DNA of 64,000 nucleotides from positions 23,602 to 87,601 of the forward strand of contig JAJYOK010000014.1 of assembly GCA_021796215.1 (NCBI GenBank), given 5' to 3'. The DNA comes from Bacteroidota bacterium. Lineage in GTDB: Bacteria; Bacteroidota; Ignavibacteria; UBA10030; UBA8401. Shown here piece by piece: positions 1 through 8,793 of the stretch. The position numbers and the translations under genes were made by a program. The notes beneath the pieces are model-generated. The model searched no databases, was not told the DNA's origin, and worked only from the letters and a program-made list of their open reading frames with translations. How positions within the stretch are numbered: position 1 is the stretch's first letter; each line of letters starts with the position of its first letter.

Positions 1-378
1 TGGTCCGCCAACACGGTTCATTGATTCAAGAAAAATTTCGTACGGAGTGGAACCATATTGAAGCGCAAAGGCAAGATCGCGGTAATACGGATACGCCCAG
101 TCATAACCGGAACGCATTGCCATCGCAGTTGCAACCTGACACGCTTCGTGTCCGGGCCCGCTGATATGAAAAAGCACTTTGCCTTGCTTTAACATATTCA
201 TTGATTTTTCATCAATGCCGCGCGCAAGTGACATGATGCGAAATGCATGAACAAGCTGCTCTTCAGTCAAGGTTCCTTTGTACAAATTTTCCGAACGATG
301 CGTTCCGCTTGAAAATCCCTTTGGGACACTTGTCGGCGGAGAACTTTTGTGCACTGCCGTTGTTTCTTTTCGCGTCAT
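1..378 (-). CDS. 2-oxoacid dehydrogenase E1, alpha-type N-terminus (partial)
   Basis: This is the first 126 codons of a gene that continues beyond the left edge. It resembles the thiamine-diphosphate E1 alpha subunit of pyruvate or branched-chain 2-oxoacid dehydrogenases. E1 decarboxylates the 2-oxoacid and passes the acyl group to lipoylated E2. Visible family features are HISGPGHEACQVA (about 71-83) and the segment DWAYPYYRDLAFAL (about 93-106). The first 30 residues are a polar, probably disordered leader. The ATG sits in an ATGA overlap with the lipB stop, so the gene is probably co-transcribed with lpdA (E3) and lipB. In Bacteroidota this E1 is often fused as alpha-beta in one chain; that cannot be judged here. 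Substrate (pyruvate or branched-chain) is not decidable. Confidence 0.8.
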   Translation of the reverse strand, partial: MTRKETTAVHKSSPPTSVPKGFSSGTHRSENLYKGTLTEEQLVHAFRIMSLARGIDEKSMNMLKQGKVLFHISGPGHEACQVATAMAMRSGYDWAYPYYRDLAFALQYGSTPYEIFLESMNRVGGP

Positions 379-1121
379 GTAGAAATCCATCCCTTCGGGA
401 AAAGCTTCTCTTCAGTCGAAAACATTTCATAAAGCTCTTCTAAGCTGCATTGCACAATTTCTGCGCCGAATACTTTTCCAAAATGATGAGCAATGAGTTT
501 TTCTGCTTCTTCTAACAAATCCGGATGGAGTCTGCCTTCGAGGCGTTCTACATCGTGCAGAATTTGCTGAAGCGACGTCACCCCCTTGTGAAAAATTCCG
601 CATGGAATAATTCGATCAAAATATGACAGATCGGTTGAAACGTTGAATGCAAATCCGTGCATCGTTACCCAGCGGCTCACTTTCACACCGATGGCGGCAA
701 TCTTTTCATTCTTCACCCACACTCCGGTATAACCATCCGAACGCTCGGCATGAATGCCGTAATCGTTCAACACGCGGATAAGCACTTCTTCAATATCGCG
801 GAGATAGCGATGGATGTCGTGATAATAATTTGAAAGATCGAGAATCGGATAGCCGACAATTTGCCCCGGACCATGAAACGTTACATCGCCGCCGCGGTCA
901 ATATGAAATAGCTCAATCTTCTTCTCGCGAAGCTCATCATCGTTCGCCAAAACGTGATTGCCGTCGGCGCCTTTGCCGAGCGTGTATACCGGCTCATGCT
1001 CTGTAAAAAGAAGAACGTCGGAGATATTTTTCCCTAAACGAGCGGAGAAAATCTTCCTCTGCAATTCCCATGCATCGGCGTAGCGTGTTCTTCCGATATT
1101 GACTGTAAGAATTGTGTTCAT
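375..1121 (-). CDS. lipB: octanoyltransferase LipB
   Basis: Transfers octanoyl groups from acyl carrier protein to lipoyl domains, the first step of lipoate synthesis in the cytoplasm. The signature RGGDVTFHGPGQ is at about 76-87, the conserved lysine in IAAIGVK is near 147, and the catalytic cysteine in PCGI is near 174. Length (about 248 aa) is normal. I chose the ATG at 1121, which forms a TGATG junction with the lpdA stop; a TTG one codon upstream is possible but less likely. The 3' end overlaps the E1 start by 4 bases. Position between lpdA and an E1 gene fits a dedicated lipoylation and 2-oxoacid dehydrogenase operon. lipA is not in view. Confidence 0.95.
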   Translation of the reverse strand: MNTILTVNIGRTRYADAWELQRKIFSARLGKNISDVLLFTEHEPVYTLGKGADGNHVLANDDELREKKIELFHIDRGGDVTFHGPGQIVGYPILDLSNYYHDIHRYLRDIEEVLIRVLNDYGIHAERSDGYTGVWVKNEKIAAIGVKVSRWVTMHGFAFNVSTDLSYFDRIIPCGIFHKGVTSLQQILHDVERLEGRLHPDLLEEAEKLIAHHFGKVFGAEIVQCSLEELYEMFSTEEKLFPKGWIST

Positions 1122-2512
1122 CAAATATTCAATGCTCGTCCGTATGCATCAAGTGCAGCTTCACCGATACCTTCGGTCAATGTCGGATGAGCGTGAATTG
1201 TTTCGTGAATTTGGTCGGCGGTTGTTTCAAGCGTGCGGGCAATTGCTAACTCGGCGATCATTTCCGTTGCTTCGGAGCCGATAATATGCGCGCCCAACAA
1301 TTCGCCGTACTTCGCATCAAAAATCAACTTCACAAATCCTTCAGTTTCATTGATAGCAAGTGCTTTGCCGTGTGAACGAAACGGGTAACGGCCGATCTTC
1401 AGCTCAAATCCTTTTTCGCGCGCTTTTTCTTCCGTCAATCCGACGCTGGCGACTTGCGGCTGACAGTACGTGCAGCCCGGAATATTGTCATAATTCACCG
1501 GCTGCGGATTTTTTCCGGCAATCGCTTCAACGCACACAATGCCTTCCGCCGATGCAACATGAGCAAGCCACGGCGGACCGTTCACATCGCCGATTGCGTA
1601 AATGCCGTCAACATTTGTTTTATAATTCTGATCAACCTTGATGAAAGATTTTTCAATCTTTACTCCGAGCGCTTCAAGCCCGAGATTTTCAACATTCCCC
1701 TGCACACCGACCGCAACGAGCGCAATCTCGGCTTTCAAATCTTTCTTGCCATCTTTATTGCTGATGGTAACCGTTACTTCCTTTCCCGCATTCACGCCTT
1801 CGACTTTCGTTTCCGTTAAAACTTCGGTGCCGGATTTGGTGAATGCGCGTGCAAGAGTTTTCGTCACTTCGCGGTCTTCAATCGGCAGAATGCTCGGCAT
1901 CATTTCGATCAACGTCACCTTCGTGCCGTACGCATTATAGAAATATGCAAACTCGCATCCGATTGCACCGGCGCCGATGATGACCATGCTCTTCGGTGCC
2001 TCAGGAAGAATCATCGCCTCTGTGCTCGTAATTACTTTCTTTCTGTCAATCGGAATTGTCGGGAACGAGCGCGGACGCGTGCCCGTTGCAACGATGATGT
2101 GCTTCGCGTTGATCTTATCAGTTTTCCCGGACTGAGCAATCTCAACAACATTTTTGGAAACAATCTTTGCCGTTCCCGCCAGATAATCAACTTTATTCTT
2201 CTTAAAAAGAAACTCAATTCCCTTTGACGATTTCGCGGCGATATCGCGGCTGCGCTTTACTGCTTTTGAAAAATCCGCCTTGAGATTGCTGAATGAAAAT
2301 CCAAAATCGTCGGCGTGGCGAAGCAGATTGTAAATTTCTGCATTTTTTAATAGTGCTTTTGTCGGAATGCAGCCCCAGTTCAAACAAATGCCGCCGAGCT
2401 TATCTTTTTCAACGACAAGAGTTTTTAAGCCAAGCTGTCCGGCGCGAATTCCCGCAATGTAGCCGCCGGGACCGCCTCCAATGATAACAACGTCGTATTG
2501 TTTGTCTGCCAT
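1121..2512 (-). CDS. lpdA: dihydrolipoyl dehydrogenase (E3)
   Basis: FAD-dependent E3 that reoxidises dihydrolipoamide on E2 with NAD+. Seen in order: FAD-binding GGGPGG (about 12-17), the redox disulfide in GGICLNWGCIPTK (C43 and C48), the NAD-binding GAGAIG (about 180-185), and the C-terminal HPTLTE His/Glu pair (about 442/447) that completes the partner subunit's active site. At 463 aa it has the usual length. It leads an apparent lpdA-lipB-E1 operon with overlapping junctions. A TCCC-GAA-GGGA palindrome lies 8-20 bases before the start, and its AAGGGA half may double as the ribosome binding site. Confidence 0.97.
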   Translation of the reverse strand: MADKQYDVVIIGGGPGGYIAGIRAGQLGLKTLVVEKDKLGGICLNWGCIPTKALLKNAEIYNLLRHADDFGFSFSNLKADFSKAVKRSRDIAAKSSKGIEFLFKKNKVDYLAGTAKIVSKNVVEIAQSGKTDKINAKHIIVATGTRPRSFPTIPIDRKKVITSTEAMILPEAPKSMVIIGAGAIGCEFAYFYNAYGTKVTLIEMMPSILPIEDREVTKTLARAFTKSGTEVLTETKVEGVNAGKEVTVTISNKDGKKDLKAEIALVAVGVQGNVENLGLEALGVKIEKSFIKVDQNYKTNVDGIYAIGDVNGPPWLAHVASAEGIVCVEAIAGKNPQPVNYDNIPGCTYCQPQVASVGLTEEKAREKGFELKIGRYPFRSHGKALAINETEGFVKLIFDAKYGELLGAHIIGSEATEMIAELAIARTLETTADQIHETIHAHPTLTEGIGEAALDAYGRALNI

Positions 2513-2541
2513 ATTGAAAATCCCTTCGGGAGTGTACTCTT

Positions 2542-2576
2542 AAAAAAACAAAAAGAGGGAAGAACAATTCCCTCTT
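2542..2576 (-). terminator. rho-independent terminator after fmt
   Basis: Read on the minus strand, the perfect arms AAGAGGGA and TCCCTCTT (2553-2560 and 2569-2576, 8-base loop) are followed by a T-rich tract interrupted by one G. It would end transcription coming from fmt before lpdA. Confidence 0.75.
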
Positions 2577-2725
2577 CGTAGTTCACAGCATATATAAAAC
2601 GATGACTAGAAATATACAGAAAGCGTAACTTTCCATTGAAATGCTCTATATCTTAGCTGAAACGTGTGAAAAAGGCTTGGAAAATATAGTCAAACTGGGA
2701 AAAAAAGTCAATGTAACCACGTATC

Positions 2726-3649
2726 TCAATCGAGCACAACGCCGGCCGAAAAACGATAACCTCTGAGAAACTCAGCAACGGACATTCTCTTTTTCCCTTC
2801 CTGCTGAAGTTCAAGAATTTGGACTGCGCCGTCGCTGCTGCCGACATAAAGCGCTGAACCATCAACCAAAACTTCTCCAGCCTTCATTGAATGCTGCATC
2901 GCTGTAATTTGACTCCGGTAAATTTTCAATTGTTTTCCGTCATGTGTTGTCCACGCGGTCGGGTACGGCGAAAGTCCGCGAATGAAATTGTGTATCTCTC
3001 TCGATGACTTTTCCCATTGAATCCGGCAGCCGTCTTTGAATATTTTCGGAGCTGGCGAAGCAAGTGTGTCATTTTGTGAACGCGGGTTCGCTTTACCGAG
3101 TTCAATCAATCGCACTGTTTGCAGAACAATTTCAGCGCCGACATCGGCAAGAACATCGTGCAATTCTCCGGCAGTCATCGTTTCTCCAATCGCAACGCGC
3201 GCCTGCAAAATGATAGTGCCGGTATCAACTGCTTCCTGTAAAAAAAATGTGGTAACGCCGGATTCTTTTTCGCCGTTGATGATCGCCCAATTGATCGGCG
3301 CGGCGCCACGGTATTTGGGCAGAAGCGAAGCGTGAAGATTGAATGCGCCTTTTGCCGGAATGGAAAAAACTTCTTTCGGAAGAATGCGAAACGCAACGAC
3401 GACAAAAAGGTCAGGCTGAATTTGTTGAAGCGAGGAAATGAACGACGGCTCTTTCAGCGATGCAGGCTGCAGCACCGGCAGTGAATGCTTCACGGAAAAT
3501 TCTTTTACCGGCGTAAATGAAACTTGCTGCCCGCGTCCGCGCGGCTTATCCGGCGCAGTCACTACCGCCGCAACATCATACTGATTTTTGAGAAGGATTT
3601 CCAGACTTGGAATGGCAAAGTCGGGAGTCCCCATAAATATTATTTTCAT
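2726..3649 (-). CDS. fmt: methionyl-tRNA formyltransferase
   Basis: Formylates initiator Met-tRNA using 10-formyltetrahydrofolate. The catalytic region NLHASLLPKYRGAAP (about 104-118) supplies the family Asn and His, and the aspartate of EAVDTG (about 142) is the third active-site residue. The C-terminal OB-like domain starts near residue 205. Length 307 aa is typical. It lies just downstream of peptide deformylase on the same strand (135-base gap), the classic def-fmt pairing of formylation and deformylation. No strong Shine-Dalgarno is visible before the ATG. Confidence 0.97.
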   Translation of the reverse strand: MKIIFMGTPDFAIPSLEILLKNQYDVAAVVTAPDKPRGRGQQVSFTPVKEFSVKHSLPVLQPASLKEPSFISSLQQIQPDLFVVVAFRILPKEVFSIPAKGAFNLHASLLPKYRGAAPINWAIINGEKESGVTTFFLQEAVDTGTIILQARVAIGETMTAGELHDVLADVGAEIVLQTVRLIELGKANPRSQNDTLASPAPKIFKDGCRIQWEKSSREIHNFIRGLSPYPTAWTTHDGKQLKIYRSQITAMQHSMKAGEVLVDGSALYVGSSDGAVQILELQQEGKKRMSVAEFLRGYRFSAGVVLD

Positions 3650-3784
3650 GTTGGGAGTGCAAAAGACTTGTTTACTGCGGCGCTAAAAATCTTTAAATTT
3701 TTTCCACCGGGTTCAGAAACTTCCTCGCTGCTTTTTTGATCGCTTGCTGAATTCATAGCGATTTTGCGCCATTGCCGTGAACTG

Positions 3785-4348
3785 TTATCTTTTCTTTTTT
3801 GGGGGAGGAACGACGACAACGGGATATTTCGTTTCGACTTCACCTTTGGAAATTTTTTTCAGCTTGCTTTTCAAAAGAGCGCGTTTTGTCGCGCTAAGGT
3901 GGTCGGTGAACAGCACGCCGTCAAGATGATCGATCTCGTGGAGAATAACGCGCGCAAGCATTCCATCCGCTTCAATTTCCTGTTTTTTGAAATTTGCATC
4001 GCGAAAGCGCACACGAATATTTTCCGCGCGCGTAACCTTGTCTCGGATTTCCGGAATACTTAAGCAGCCTTCTTCCAATTCCGCTTCGCCGTCTTCTGCA
4101 AGAATTTCCGGATTGATAATCACCAGAGGCTTTGCTTCTTTATTTTCTTCAGCATCCGAAATATCCACGACAAGAAGCCGCTCTTCTCTTCCGACTTGGT
4201 TTGCCGCAAGCCCGATACCGCTCGCTTCGCGCATCGTTGCAAACATATCCTGAATAAGCTGAATGGTCTGGTCCGACACTTCAGCGATCGGCTGCGTTTT
4301 TGTTCGCAGCACTTCGCTGCCATATAAATAGACCGGTAATATGGACAT
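3785..4348 (-). CDS. def: peptide deformylase
   Basis: Metallo-enzyme removing the N-formyl group from nascent proteins. All three family motifs are intact: GIGLAANQVG (44-53), EEGCLSIPE (92-100, metal-ligand Cys95) and HEIDHLDG (137-144, the two metal His and catalytic Glu). It has a basic, proline-rich tail after about residue 170 that the minimal enzyme lacks. At 187 aa it is a type-I-like bacterial enzyme. It is paired with fmt downstream. Confidence 0.97.
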   Translation of the reverse strand: MSILPVYLYGSEVLRTKTQPIAEVSDQTIQLIQDMFATMREASGIGLAANQVGREERLLVVDISDAEENKEAKPLVIINPEILAEDGEAELEEGCLSIPEIRDKVTRAENIRVRFRDANFKKQEIEADGMLARVILHEIDHLDGVLFTDHLSATKRALLKSKLKKISKGEVETKYPVVVVPPPKKKR

Positions 4349-4370
4349 AAAGATCTTCTGAATAAATTAT

Positions 4371-4560
4371 TAATTGATGTTACGCAAAGATAGATTTCTA
4401 TTGCCGCGATCTTCAGGTCGTGGGCTTAGAAGTCAAAACCCAAAACCGGCTTTAGTCAAAACAATCTTTTTTTGGCTAAAGCCCGAAAGCACGTGGGTGC
4501 TGCTTTTCCCCCGACGTAAATGTCGGGCTGTTAAAACCGGTTTCTGCATAACATCGGTTA
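4371..4560. mobile_element. MITE-like element, copy 1 (non-coding)
   Basis: This non-coding element fills the def to NlpC gap. Its ends are imperfect inverted repeats: TAATTGATGTTACGCAAAGA on the left, and the reverse complement of the right end is TAACCGATGTTATGCAGAAA (16 of 20 positions agree). Inside are three hairpins: one around CTTCAGGTCGTGGG, one with arms GGCTTTAG/CTAAAGCC, and one with arms CCCGAC/GTCGGG. The left end and hairpin order match the element at 27452-27667. No transposase is encoded, so it would depend on an enzyme elsewhere. Confidence 0.65.
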
Positions 4561-4641
4561 TTAAATAAAGTTGTATAGAATCATCTTGAAAACCGGTTTA
4601 TTGAAAAATGCAAAATCAGCAATCCAGTTATTCAATGCTCC

Positions 4642-5331
4642 TTATTGAATAATGCGCCGCGCTTCGGTGTAATGTTTTTTGTAATATAAGCTTTCCAGCG
4701 AAGAAATTGTTACGCCAAACGCTTCGCTTGCATGCGCAAACAATCCGTCTCCGATATAAATGCCAACGTGCGAAGGGTTTCTTCCCGTGGTATTGAAAAA
4801 GAGCAAATCGCCGAAACGCAGCTCTTCGAATGACACCGGCGTTCCCTTATTAATTTGTGCATCCGTGCTGCGCGGAAGAGTGATGTTCACCGATTTGCTG
4901 TAGACCTGACTCGTAAACGCAGAGCAATCAATTCCGTCTTTTGTCTCGCCTCCGTATTTGTACGGCGTTCCCAAATAGGTGAGAATCACATCCATCATTT
5001 TTTGCTTATTAAGCGGCGCAGCAGCAATTTCAGCGCTGGTTTTATGGGAGTCAGGATTTTCTTTCAGCTCAAGCTTTTTTTCCGGCGGTTGAATTACTTT
5101 TTTTGATGAAGATGAAGAGAACCTTTTTACCACCGATGGTACATCTACCTTGCGGTCATCCTCTTTTATTTCTTCTTCAACATGCTTGGATGAAAATCGA
5201 ACGCCGTCCGTTCGGTGTTCCGGTTTCCCGGTTTTCGCGGGGCGCGAATTTTCTTCCCGGAAGCGGGGCGATGATGTTCCGCAGCCGATGATGATGCAGG
5301 CAACAATCAACGCAAAAAAAAATTTCATCAT
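4642..5331 (-). CDS. NlpC/P60 family lipoprotein, putative cell-wall endopeptidase
   Basis: Exported lipoprotein likely cleaving peptidoglycan stem peptides. The N-terminus is a lipoprotein signal with lipobox IIGC (lipidated Cys17), followed by a charged, Ser/Lys-rich linker to about residue 105. The C-terminal NlpC/P60 domain carries the catalytic cysteine in DCSAF (about 136), the histidine in SHVGIY (about 188) and a third polar residue, the histidine in FAHAS (about 200). Two adjacent ATG codons begin the gene; the second also gives a good signal peptide. The family includes Spr/MepS-type enzymes, but the exact bond cut is not predictable. It is separated from def by a MITE-like element. 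Confidence 0.9.
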   Translation of the reverse strand: MMKFFFALIVACIIIGCGTSSPRFREENSRPAKTGKPEHRTDGVRFSSKHVEEEIKEDDRKVDVPSVVKRFSSSSSKKVIQPPEKKLELKENPDSHKTSAEIAAAPLNKQKMMDVILTYLGTPYKYGGETKDGIDCSAFTSQVYSKSVNITLPRSTDAQINKGTPVSFEELRFGDLLFFNTTGRNPSHVGIYIGDGLFAHASEAFGVTISSLESLYYKKHYTEARRIIQ

Positions 5332-5405
5332 TCATCTATGAATGTGTAAACCATCACTCCGCTCGCACAAACGGCATCGCGAACCGCTTTTCCTCTTGCT
5401 TTGAA

Positions 5406-6263
5406 TCAGCCGAGATACGAACGCAGCTGCTTGCTTCGCGAAGCATGGCGCAAACGGCGGATCGCTTTCTCTTTAATCTGGCGGACACGCTCGCGTGTCA
5501 GACTGAATTTTTCGCCGATTTCTTCCAGCGTCAGAGAATGTTCGCGCTGCAGACCAAAATATAAGCGGATGACTTCGGCTTCGCGCTCGCTTAATGTTGC
5601 AAGAGCACGCTGGACTTCTTCCCTCAACGATTCTTCCATCAGTGTGCTGTCGGGCGCCGGCTGGCGTTCATCCTGGATCACATCGAGCAAGCGATTATCT
5701 TCGCCTTGCGAGAACGGCGCATCCATTGACAGATGGCGGCCGGAAATTTTCAACGTGTCGGCAACTTCGAAGAGCGACATGTCAAGCTCTTCAGCAAGTT
5801 CGCTGGCGCTCGGCTCGCGCTCGAATTCCTGTTCCAGCGTACTGAATGCTTTGCCGATTTTATTCAACGCGCCAACGCGGTTGAGCGGCAGCCGCACAAT
5901 ACGCGATTGTTCCGCCAGCGCCTGCAAAATAGATTGACGAATCCACCACACGGCGTATGAAATAAATTTAAATCCGCGCGTCTCATCAAAACGCTTTGCC
6001 GCTTTGATCAAGCCGAGGTTTCCTTCGTTGATCAAATCGCCGAGCGACAGCCCTTGATTCTGATATTGTTTTGCAACGCTCACAACAAATCGAAGGTTGG
6101 CTTTCGTTAATTTTTCGAGAGCCTTCTGATCACCTTTTTTGATCCGCTGCGCTAAATCAATTTCTTCATTTGGCGTCAGCAGATCGACCTTGCCGATTTC
6201 CTGTAAATATTTATCAAGAGATTGATTTTCACGGTTTGTGTACTGTTTTGTGATCTTTACCAT
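5406..6263 (-). CDS. rpoD: primary sigma factor, RpoD-like (short form)
   Basis: Sigma-70 family factor that directs RNA polymerase to promoters. Regions 1.2 (about 14-47), 2 (about 48-125, with the aromatic [11 protein letters not shown] of region 2.3-2.4), 3 and 4 (helix-turn-helix [21 protein letters not shown], about 247-266) are present. Region 1.1 and the non-conserved insert are missing, giving 285 aa, the usual size in Bacteroidota, Chlorobi and Ignavibacteria. High conservation of the 2.4 and 4.2 segments supports a housekeeping role. It is the last gene of a minus-strand run, 17 bases after the first microcompartment vertex gene. Confidence 0.92.
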   Translation of the reverse strand: MVKITKQYTNRENQSLDKYLQEIGKVDLLTPNEEIDLAQRIKKGDQKALEKLTKANLRFVVSVAKQYQNQGLSLGDLINEGNLGLIKAAKRFDETRGFKFISYAVWWIRQSILQALAEQSRIVRLPLNRVGALNKIGKAFSTLEQEFEREPSASELAEELDMSLFEVADTLKISGRHLSMDAPFSQGEDNRLLDVIQDERQPAPDSTLMEESLREEVQRALATLSEREAEVIRLYFGLQREHSLTLEEIGEKFSLTRERVRQIKEKAIRRLRHASRSKQLRSYLG

Positions 6264-6280
6264 TCTGCTATACCATCCAA

Positions 6281-6556
6281 TTATGATTTAATTTCGTTAT
6301 CAATCCGGTCAACAATGCCGACGATGCTTGCATCAACCGGAGCCATTTCAACCGGCAGCGGAATAACCGCTTCAGCCGCTGTAATATAAAACACTGTTTC
6401 ACCAACGCCTGCTCCCACTGTATCAACGGCAACAATAGGTGCGCCGGATTTTTCCCGCTGCGATGTCAGCGGCTGAATGAACTGCAACTTGAAATTCTTC
6501 AGATTGCCGTCTTTGCGTGTCGCCCAGATTGTACCGATGACTTCTGCGAGAAACAT
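6281..6556 (-). CDS. EutN/CcmL-type bacterial microcompartment vertex protein (copy 1)
   Basis: Small BMC-P protein of the EutN/CcmL family, which forms pentamers that cap the vertices of polyhedral protein organelles. The N-terminal pattern [15 protein letters not shown] and the central [15 protein letters not shown] are typical, ending in the VGIVD segment. Length 91 aa is normal. A second copy follows at 6600-6878, and the two differ clearly, so they are not a recent duplication. No hexameric BMC-H shell gene is in the window. It lies between deoB and rpoD on the same strand. Confidence 0.9.
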   Translation of the reverse strand: MFLAEVIGTIWATRKDGNLKNFKLQFIQPLTSQREKSGAPIVAVDTVGAGVGETVFYITAAEAVIPLPVEMAPVDASIVGIVDRIDNEIKS

Positions 6557-6580
6557 TTCTATTTATCCGTTTAAACTTCC

Positions 6581-6603
6581 GTAGACATGAAGTCTGCGGC
6601 TAC
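6581..6603. repeat. short imperfect palindrome between the two BMC-P genes
   Basis: GTAGAC-ATGAA-GTCTGCGGCTAC folds through AGAC/GTCT and outer GTAG/CTAC pairs. It overlaps the stop codon of the second BMC-P gene. A related sequence (AGCCGCAGGCAGATCAGCCT) lies near 9022. Both look like members of a dispersed repeat placed at gene ends. Confidence 0.45.
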
Positions 6604-6878
6604 TTCCTGTTCGGCGTAACATCAAGTTTATCTACAACCGCCATAATCACGGCATCAACCGGCTTATTTTTAGTGATGGCTGTTTGGCGCGCCGAACTCC
6701 CTGTTGCGACGAGAACAATATCGCCGACGCCTGCTTGCACTGTATCAACGGCAATCACGAATTGGTCTTTCAACGTATAATCCAAATCAACATGCCGCAC
6801 AATTTGCAGCGACGTGCCGACAAGCGCTTCATCTTTGCGCGTTGCCCAGACCGTACCGATAACTTTTCCAAGAATCAT
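6600..6878 (-). CDS. EutN/CcmL-type bacterial microcompartment vertex protein (copy 2)
   Basis: Second BMC-P pentamer protein, 92 aa. It has the same fold signature as copy 1: VIGTVWATRKDEALVG at the N-terminus, VIAVDTVQAGVGDIVLV centrally, and VDAVIMAVVDKLD near the end. Paralogous vertex proteins are common in microcompartment loci and may occupy distinct vertices. It starts 12 bases after the PIN-domain gene stops, so the genes are probably co-transcribed. The short palindrome at its 3' end could affect RNA stability. Confidence 0.9.
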   Translation of the reverse strand: MILGKVIGTVWATRKDEALVGTSLQIVRHVDLDYTLKDQFVIAVDTVQAGVGDIVLVATGSSARQTAITKNKPVDAVIMAVVDKLDVTPNRK

Positions 6879-6890
6879 GGCGAAGTGCTT

Positions 6891-7307
6891 TCAAATGTTC
6901 ACGTTTTTGATGCGGAATTTCAGCTCTCGCGCATGGATAACTTTAACTTCTTTAACGCTGAAAAACCGTTTTGGATTCAATGACACAATGGGTAATTTGC
7001 TTTCAATGCAAACTCCCGCGATAAGAGCCGCAACATCGGGAACTTTTTTCCGGCGCGACTTCGCAAGCAGTTTTCCAAATGTTGCCGCACTTTTAGAATT
7101 CACACCGAGAATTTTCATTGTGTCCATTGCATCGTTAACGGCGCGAATTTCCTTTTCAGATTCTGCAAGCGCAAATAACTCAATCGCGTTAAACACGGTC
7201 GTATAACAGAAAAATCTTCCCATGATGGTACGAAGAAGCGACACGCCGCTGCGCTGCAAGAGATGATCAGCCAGCAGATCAGTGTCCACTATAATTTTTG
7301 ATATCAC
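6891..7307 (-). CDS. PIN-domain protein, VapC-like
   Basis: 138-aa PIN-fold protein, probably a metal-dependent ribonuclease. Candidate acidic residues are Asp8/Asp10 in IVDTDLLADHL, Glu43 in NAIELFALAES and Asp91 in PDVAALIAG, with Asn111 in the final SLNPKRF. This is the usual VapC arrangement. The start is GTG at 7305-7307, overlapping the TGA of the upstream 100-aa gene by 4 bases, so translation is likely coupled, as in toxin-antitoxin pairs. Its position inside a deoB/microcompartment run is unusual. Confidence 0.75.
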   Translation of the reverse strand: MISKIIVDTDLLADHLLQRSGVSLLRTIMGRFFCYTTVFNAIELFALAESEKEIRAVNDAMDTMKILGVNSKSAATFGKLLAKSRRKKVPDVAALIAGVCIESKLPIVSLNPKRFFSVKEVKVIHARELKFRIKNVNI

Positions 7308-7606
7308 ACCGCGCCTTTCAACCGTTTCCTGAATGCGCGGTCGGCCGCGAGCACGCCTTGCGCTTTCAAGAAGCGCATCACATGTTCACGATCTTCGTAC
7401 TGCACAGTGCCGATCGTTTCGATTTCCTCATCGGTGACGTTGCGCGCTGTCAGTTCTTTTGAAAGAACACCGCCGACAATCCGCACCGTTGCTTTATCGC
7501 CGCGGCGAAGATGAAGCTCGCGGGCAATGTTGCGTGAAAATCGTACATGTCCGCGCTCGTCAACTTCCACTTCAAATTCGACTTTATGTTTTGCGTGTTC
7601 CGCCAT
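7304..7606 (-). CDS. small AbrB/VapB-like protein, putative antitoxin
   Basis: 100-aa charged protein. Residues about 10-50 (VEVDERGHVRFSRNIA then LHLRRGDKATVRIVGG) resemble the swapped-hairpin AbrB/SpoVT or VapB DNA-binding fold, followed by an acidic and then basic tail. It directly precedes and overlaps the PIN gene, the normal antitoxin-toxin order. Its ATG forms a TGATG junction with the deoB stop. Family assignment rests on pattern and context only. If correct, it would bind DNA near its own promoter and neutralise the PIN partner. Confidence 0.6.
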   Translation of the reverse strand: MAEHAKHKVEFEVEVDERGHVRFSRNIARELHLRRGDKATVRIVGGVLSKELTARNVTDEEIETIGTVQYEDREHVMRFLKAQGVLAADRAFRKRLKGAV

Positions 7607-8793
7607 CAGTTCATCACCAGATTGAGAAAACTTGCGCCTGCGAGTTCAGAGCCGTCAACATCGAAATATTCCGCAATCGTTTTTCCGGCATCGGCGAATG
7701 TTTTTCTGATGCCGATATCAATTCCACGCTTACCTTTTTCAGAATACCACAAAAGCGGAACGTATTCCCGTGAATGATCGGTACTTGCATCCGTCGGGTC
7801 ATTGCCGTGATCAGCTGTGATGATGAGCGCATCGTCTTCGTGAATCGTCGAAAGAATTTCGGGAAGCTTGGAATCGAAATACTCAAGCGCTTCCGCCATG
7901 CCTTTCGCATCCTGACGATGCCCGAACAACATATCGAAGTCAACAAGATTCGCCATCAACAAACCATGAGACATTGACCGTGACCGCGAAATAATTTCTT
8001 CGATGCCCTCGGCATTCGAATGTGTGTGGACCTTTTCCTGCAAACCTCTGCCGGAAAAAAGGTCGTCAATTTTTCCAATGGCGACCGTCGGCACGCTGCT
8101 GCGATAAAGAATATCCAGCACGGTTGTTCCCGGTGCGGTCAATGCAAAATCTTTTCGATCCGGTGTGCGGGTGTATTTTCCGCTTGTGCCGATAAACGGA
8201 CGAGCGATCACACGGCCAACGGCATGTTTACCAATCATCACGCTGTCGCGCGCCGCCCGGCACATTACATAAAGCGACTCCAGCGGAATGATTTTTTCGT
8301 GCGCTGCAATTTGAAAAACAGAATCTGCCGATGTGTACACAATCGGATAACCGGTACGGAGATGCTCGTCACCTAGCTCTTGAATGATCTCTGTTCCCGA
8401 TGCCGCTTTATTTCCCAAAATGCCTTTGGCGCCGGTAACTGAAAGAAATTTCTCAACGACCTCCGGAGGGAATCCTTTCGGATAGTACGGAAAATCATTT
8501 TTCACGATAATGCCGGAAATTTCCCAGTGTCCTGTCGTGCTGTCCTTTCCTTTGGAAACTTCAGACATTTTTCCGTAACAACCCAGGGGATCTGCGGCGG
8601 GTGGAACTCCGCGCAACGAAAAAATATTTCCTAATCCTAACGATCCAAGAACCGGAAGATGTACTCCTCCAACAGCGGAAGCAGTATGAGCGAGCGTATT
8701 TGCTCCGGCATCGCCGTACAAATGTGCATCCGGCAATTCTCCGATTCCGACGCCGTCAAGAATAATGAAAATAATTTTTCGCTTCGTGCTCAA
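7606..8793 (-). CDS. deoB: phosphopentomutase DeoB
   Basis: Interconverts (deoxy)ribose 1-phosphate and 5-phosphate in nucleoside salvage. It belongs to the alkaline-phosphatase-like metalloenzymes: metal ligand Asp13 in ILDGVGIGELPDA, the phosphorylated threonine in GKDSTTGHWE, and C-terminal ligands in TADHGNDPT and STDHSREYVPLLWY. Length 395 aa is normal. The only in-frame start matching the family is TTG at 8791-8793, directly after the TAA of the small zinc-ribbon gene. Downstream lie a PIN/antitoxin-like pair and two microcompartment vertex genes. Its product deoxyribose 5-phosphate would yield acetaldehyde through DeoC, a link to aldehyde microcompartments. Confidence 0.95.
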   Translation of the reverse strand: MSTKRKIIFIILDGVGIGELPDAHLYGDAGANTLAHTASAVGGVHLPVLGSLGLGNIFSLRGVPPAADPLGCYGKMSEVSKGKDSTTGHWEISGIIVKNDFPYYPKGFPPEVVEKFLSVTGAKGILGNKAASGTEIIQELGDEHLRTGYPIVYTSADSVFQIAAHEKIIPLESLYVMCRAARDSVMIGKHAVGRVIARPFIGTSGKYTRTPDRKDFALTAPGTTVLDILYRSSVPTVAIGKIDDLFSGRGLQEKVHTHSNAEGIEEIISRSRSMSHGLLMANLVDFDMLFGHRQDAKGMAEALEYFDSKLPEILSTIHEDDALIITADHGNDPTDASTDHSREYVPLLWYSEKGKRGIDIGIRKTFADAGKTIAEYFDVDGSELAGASFLNLVMN

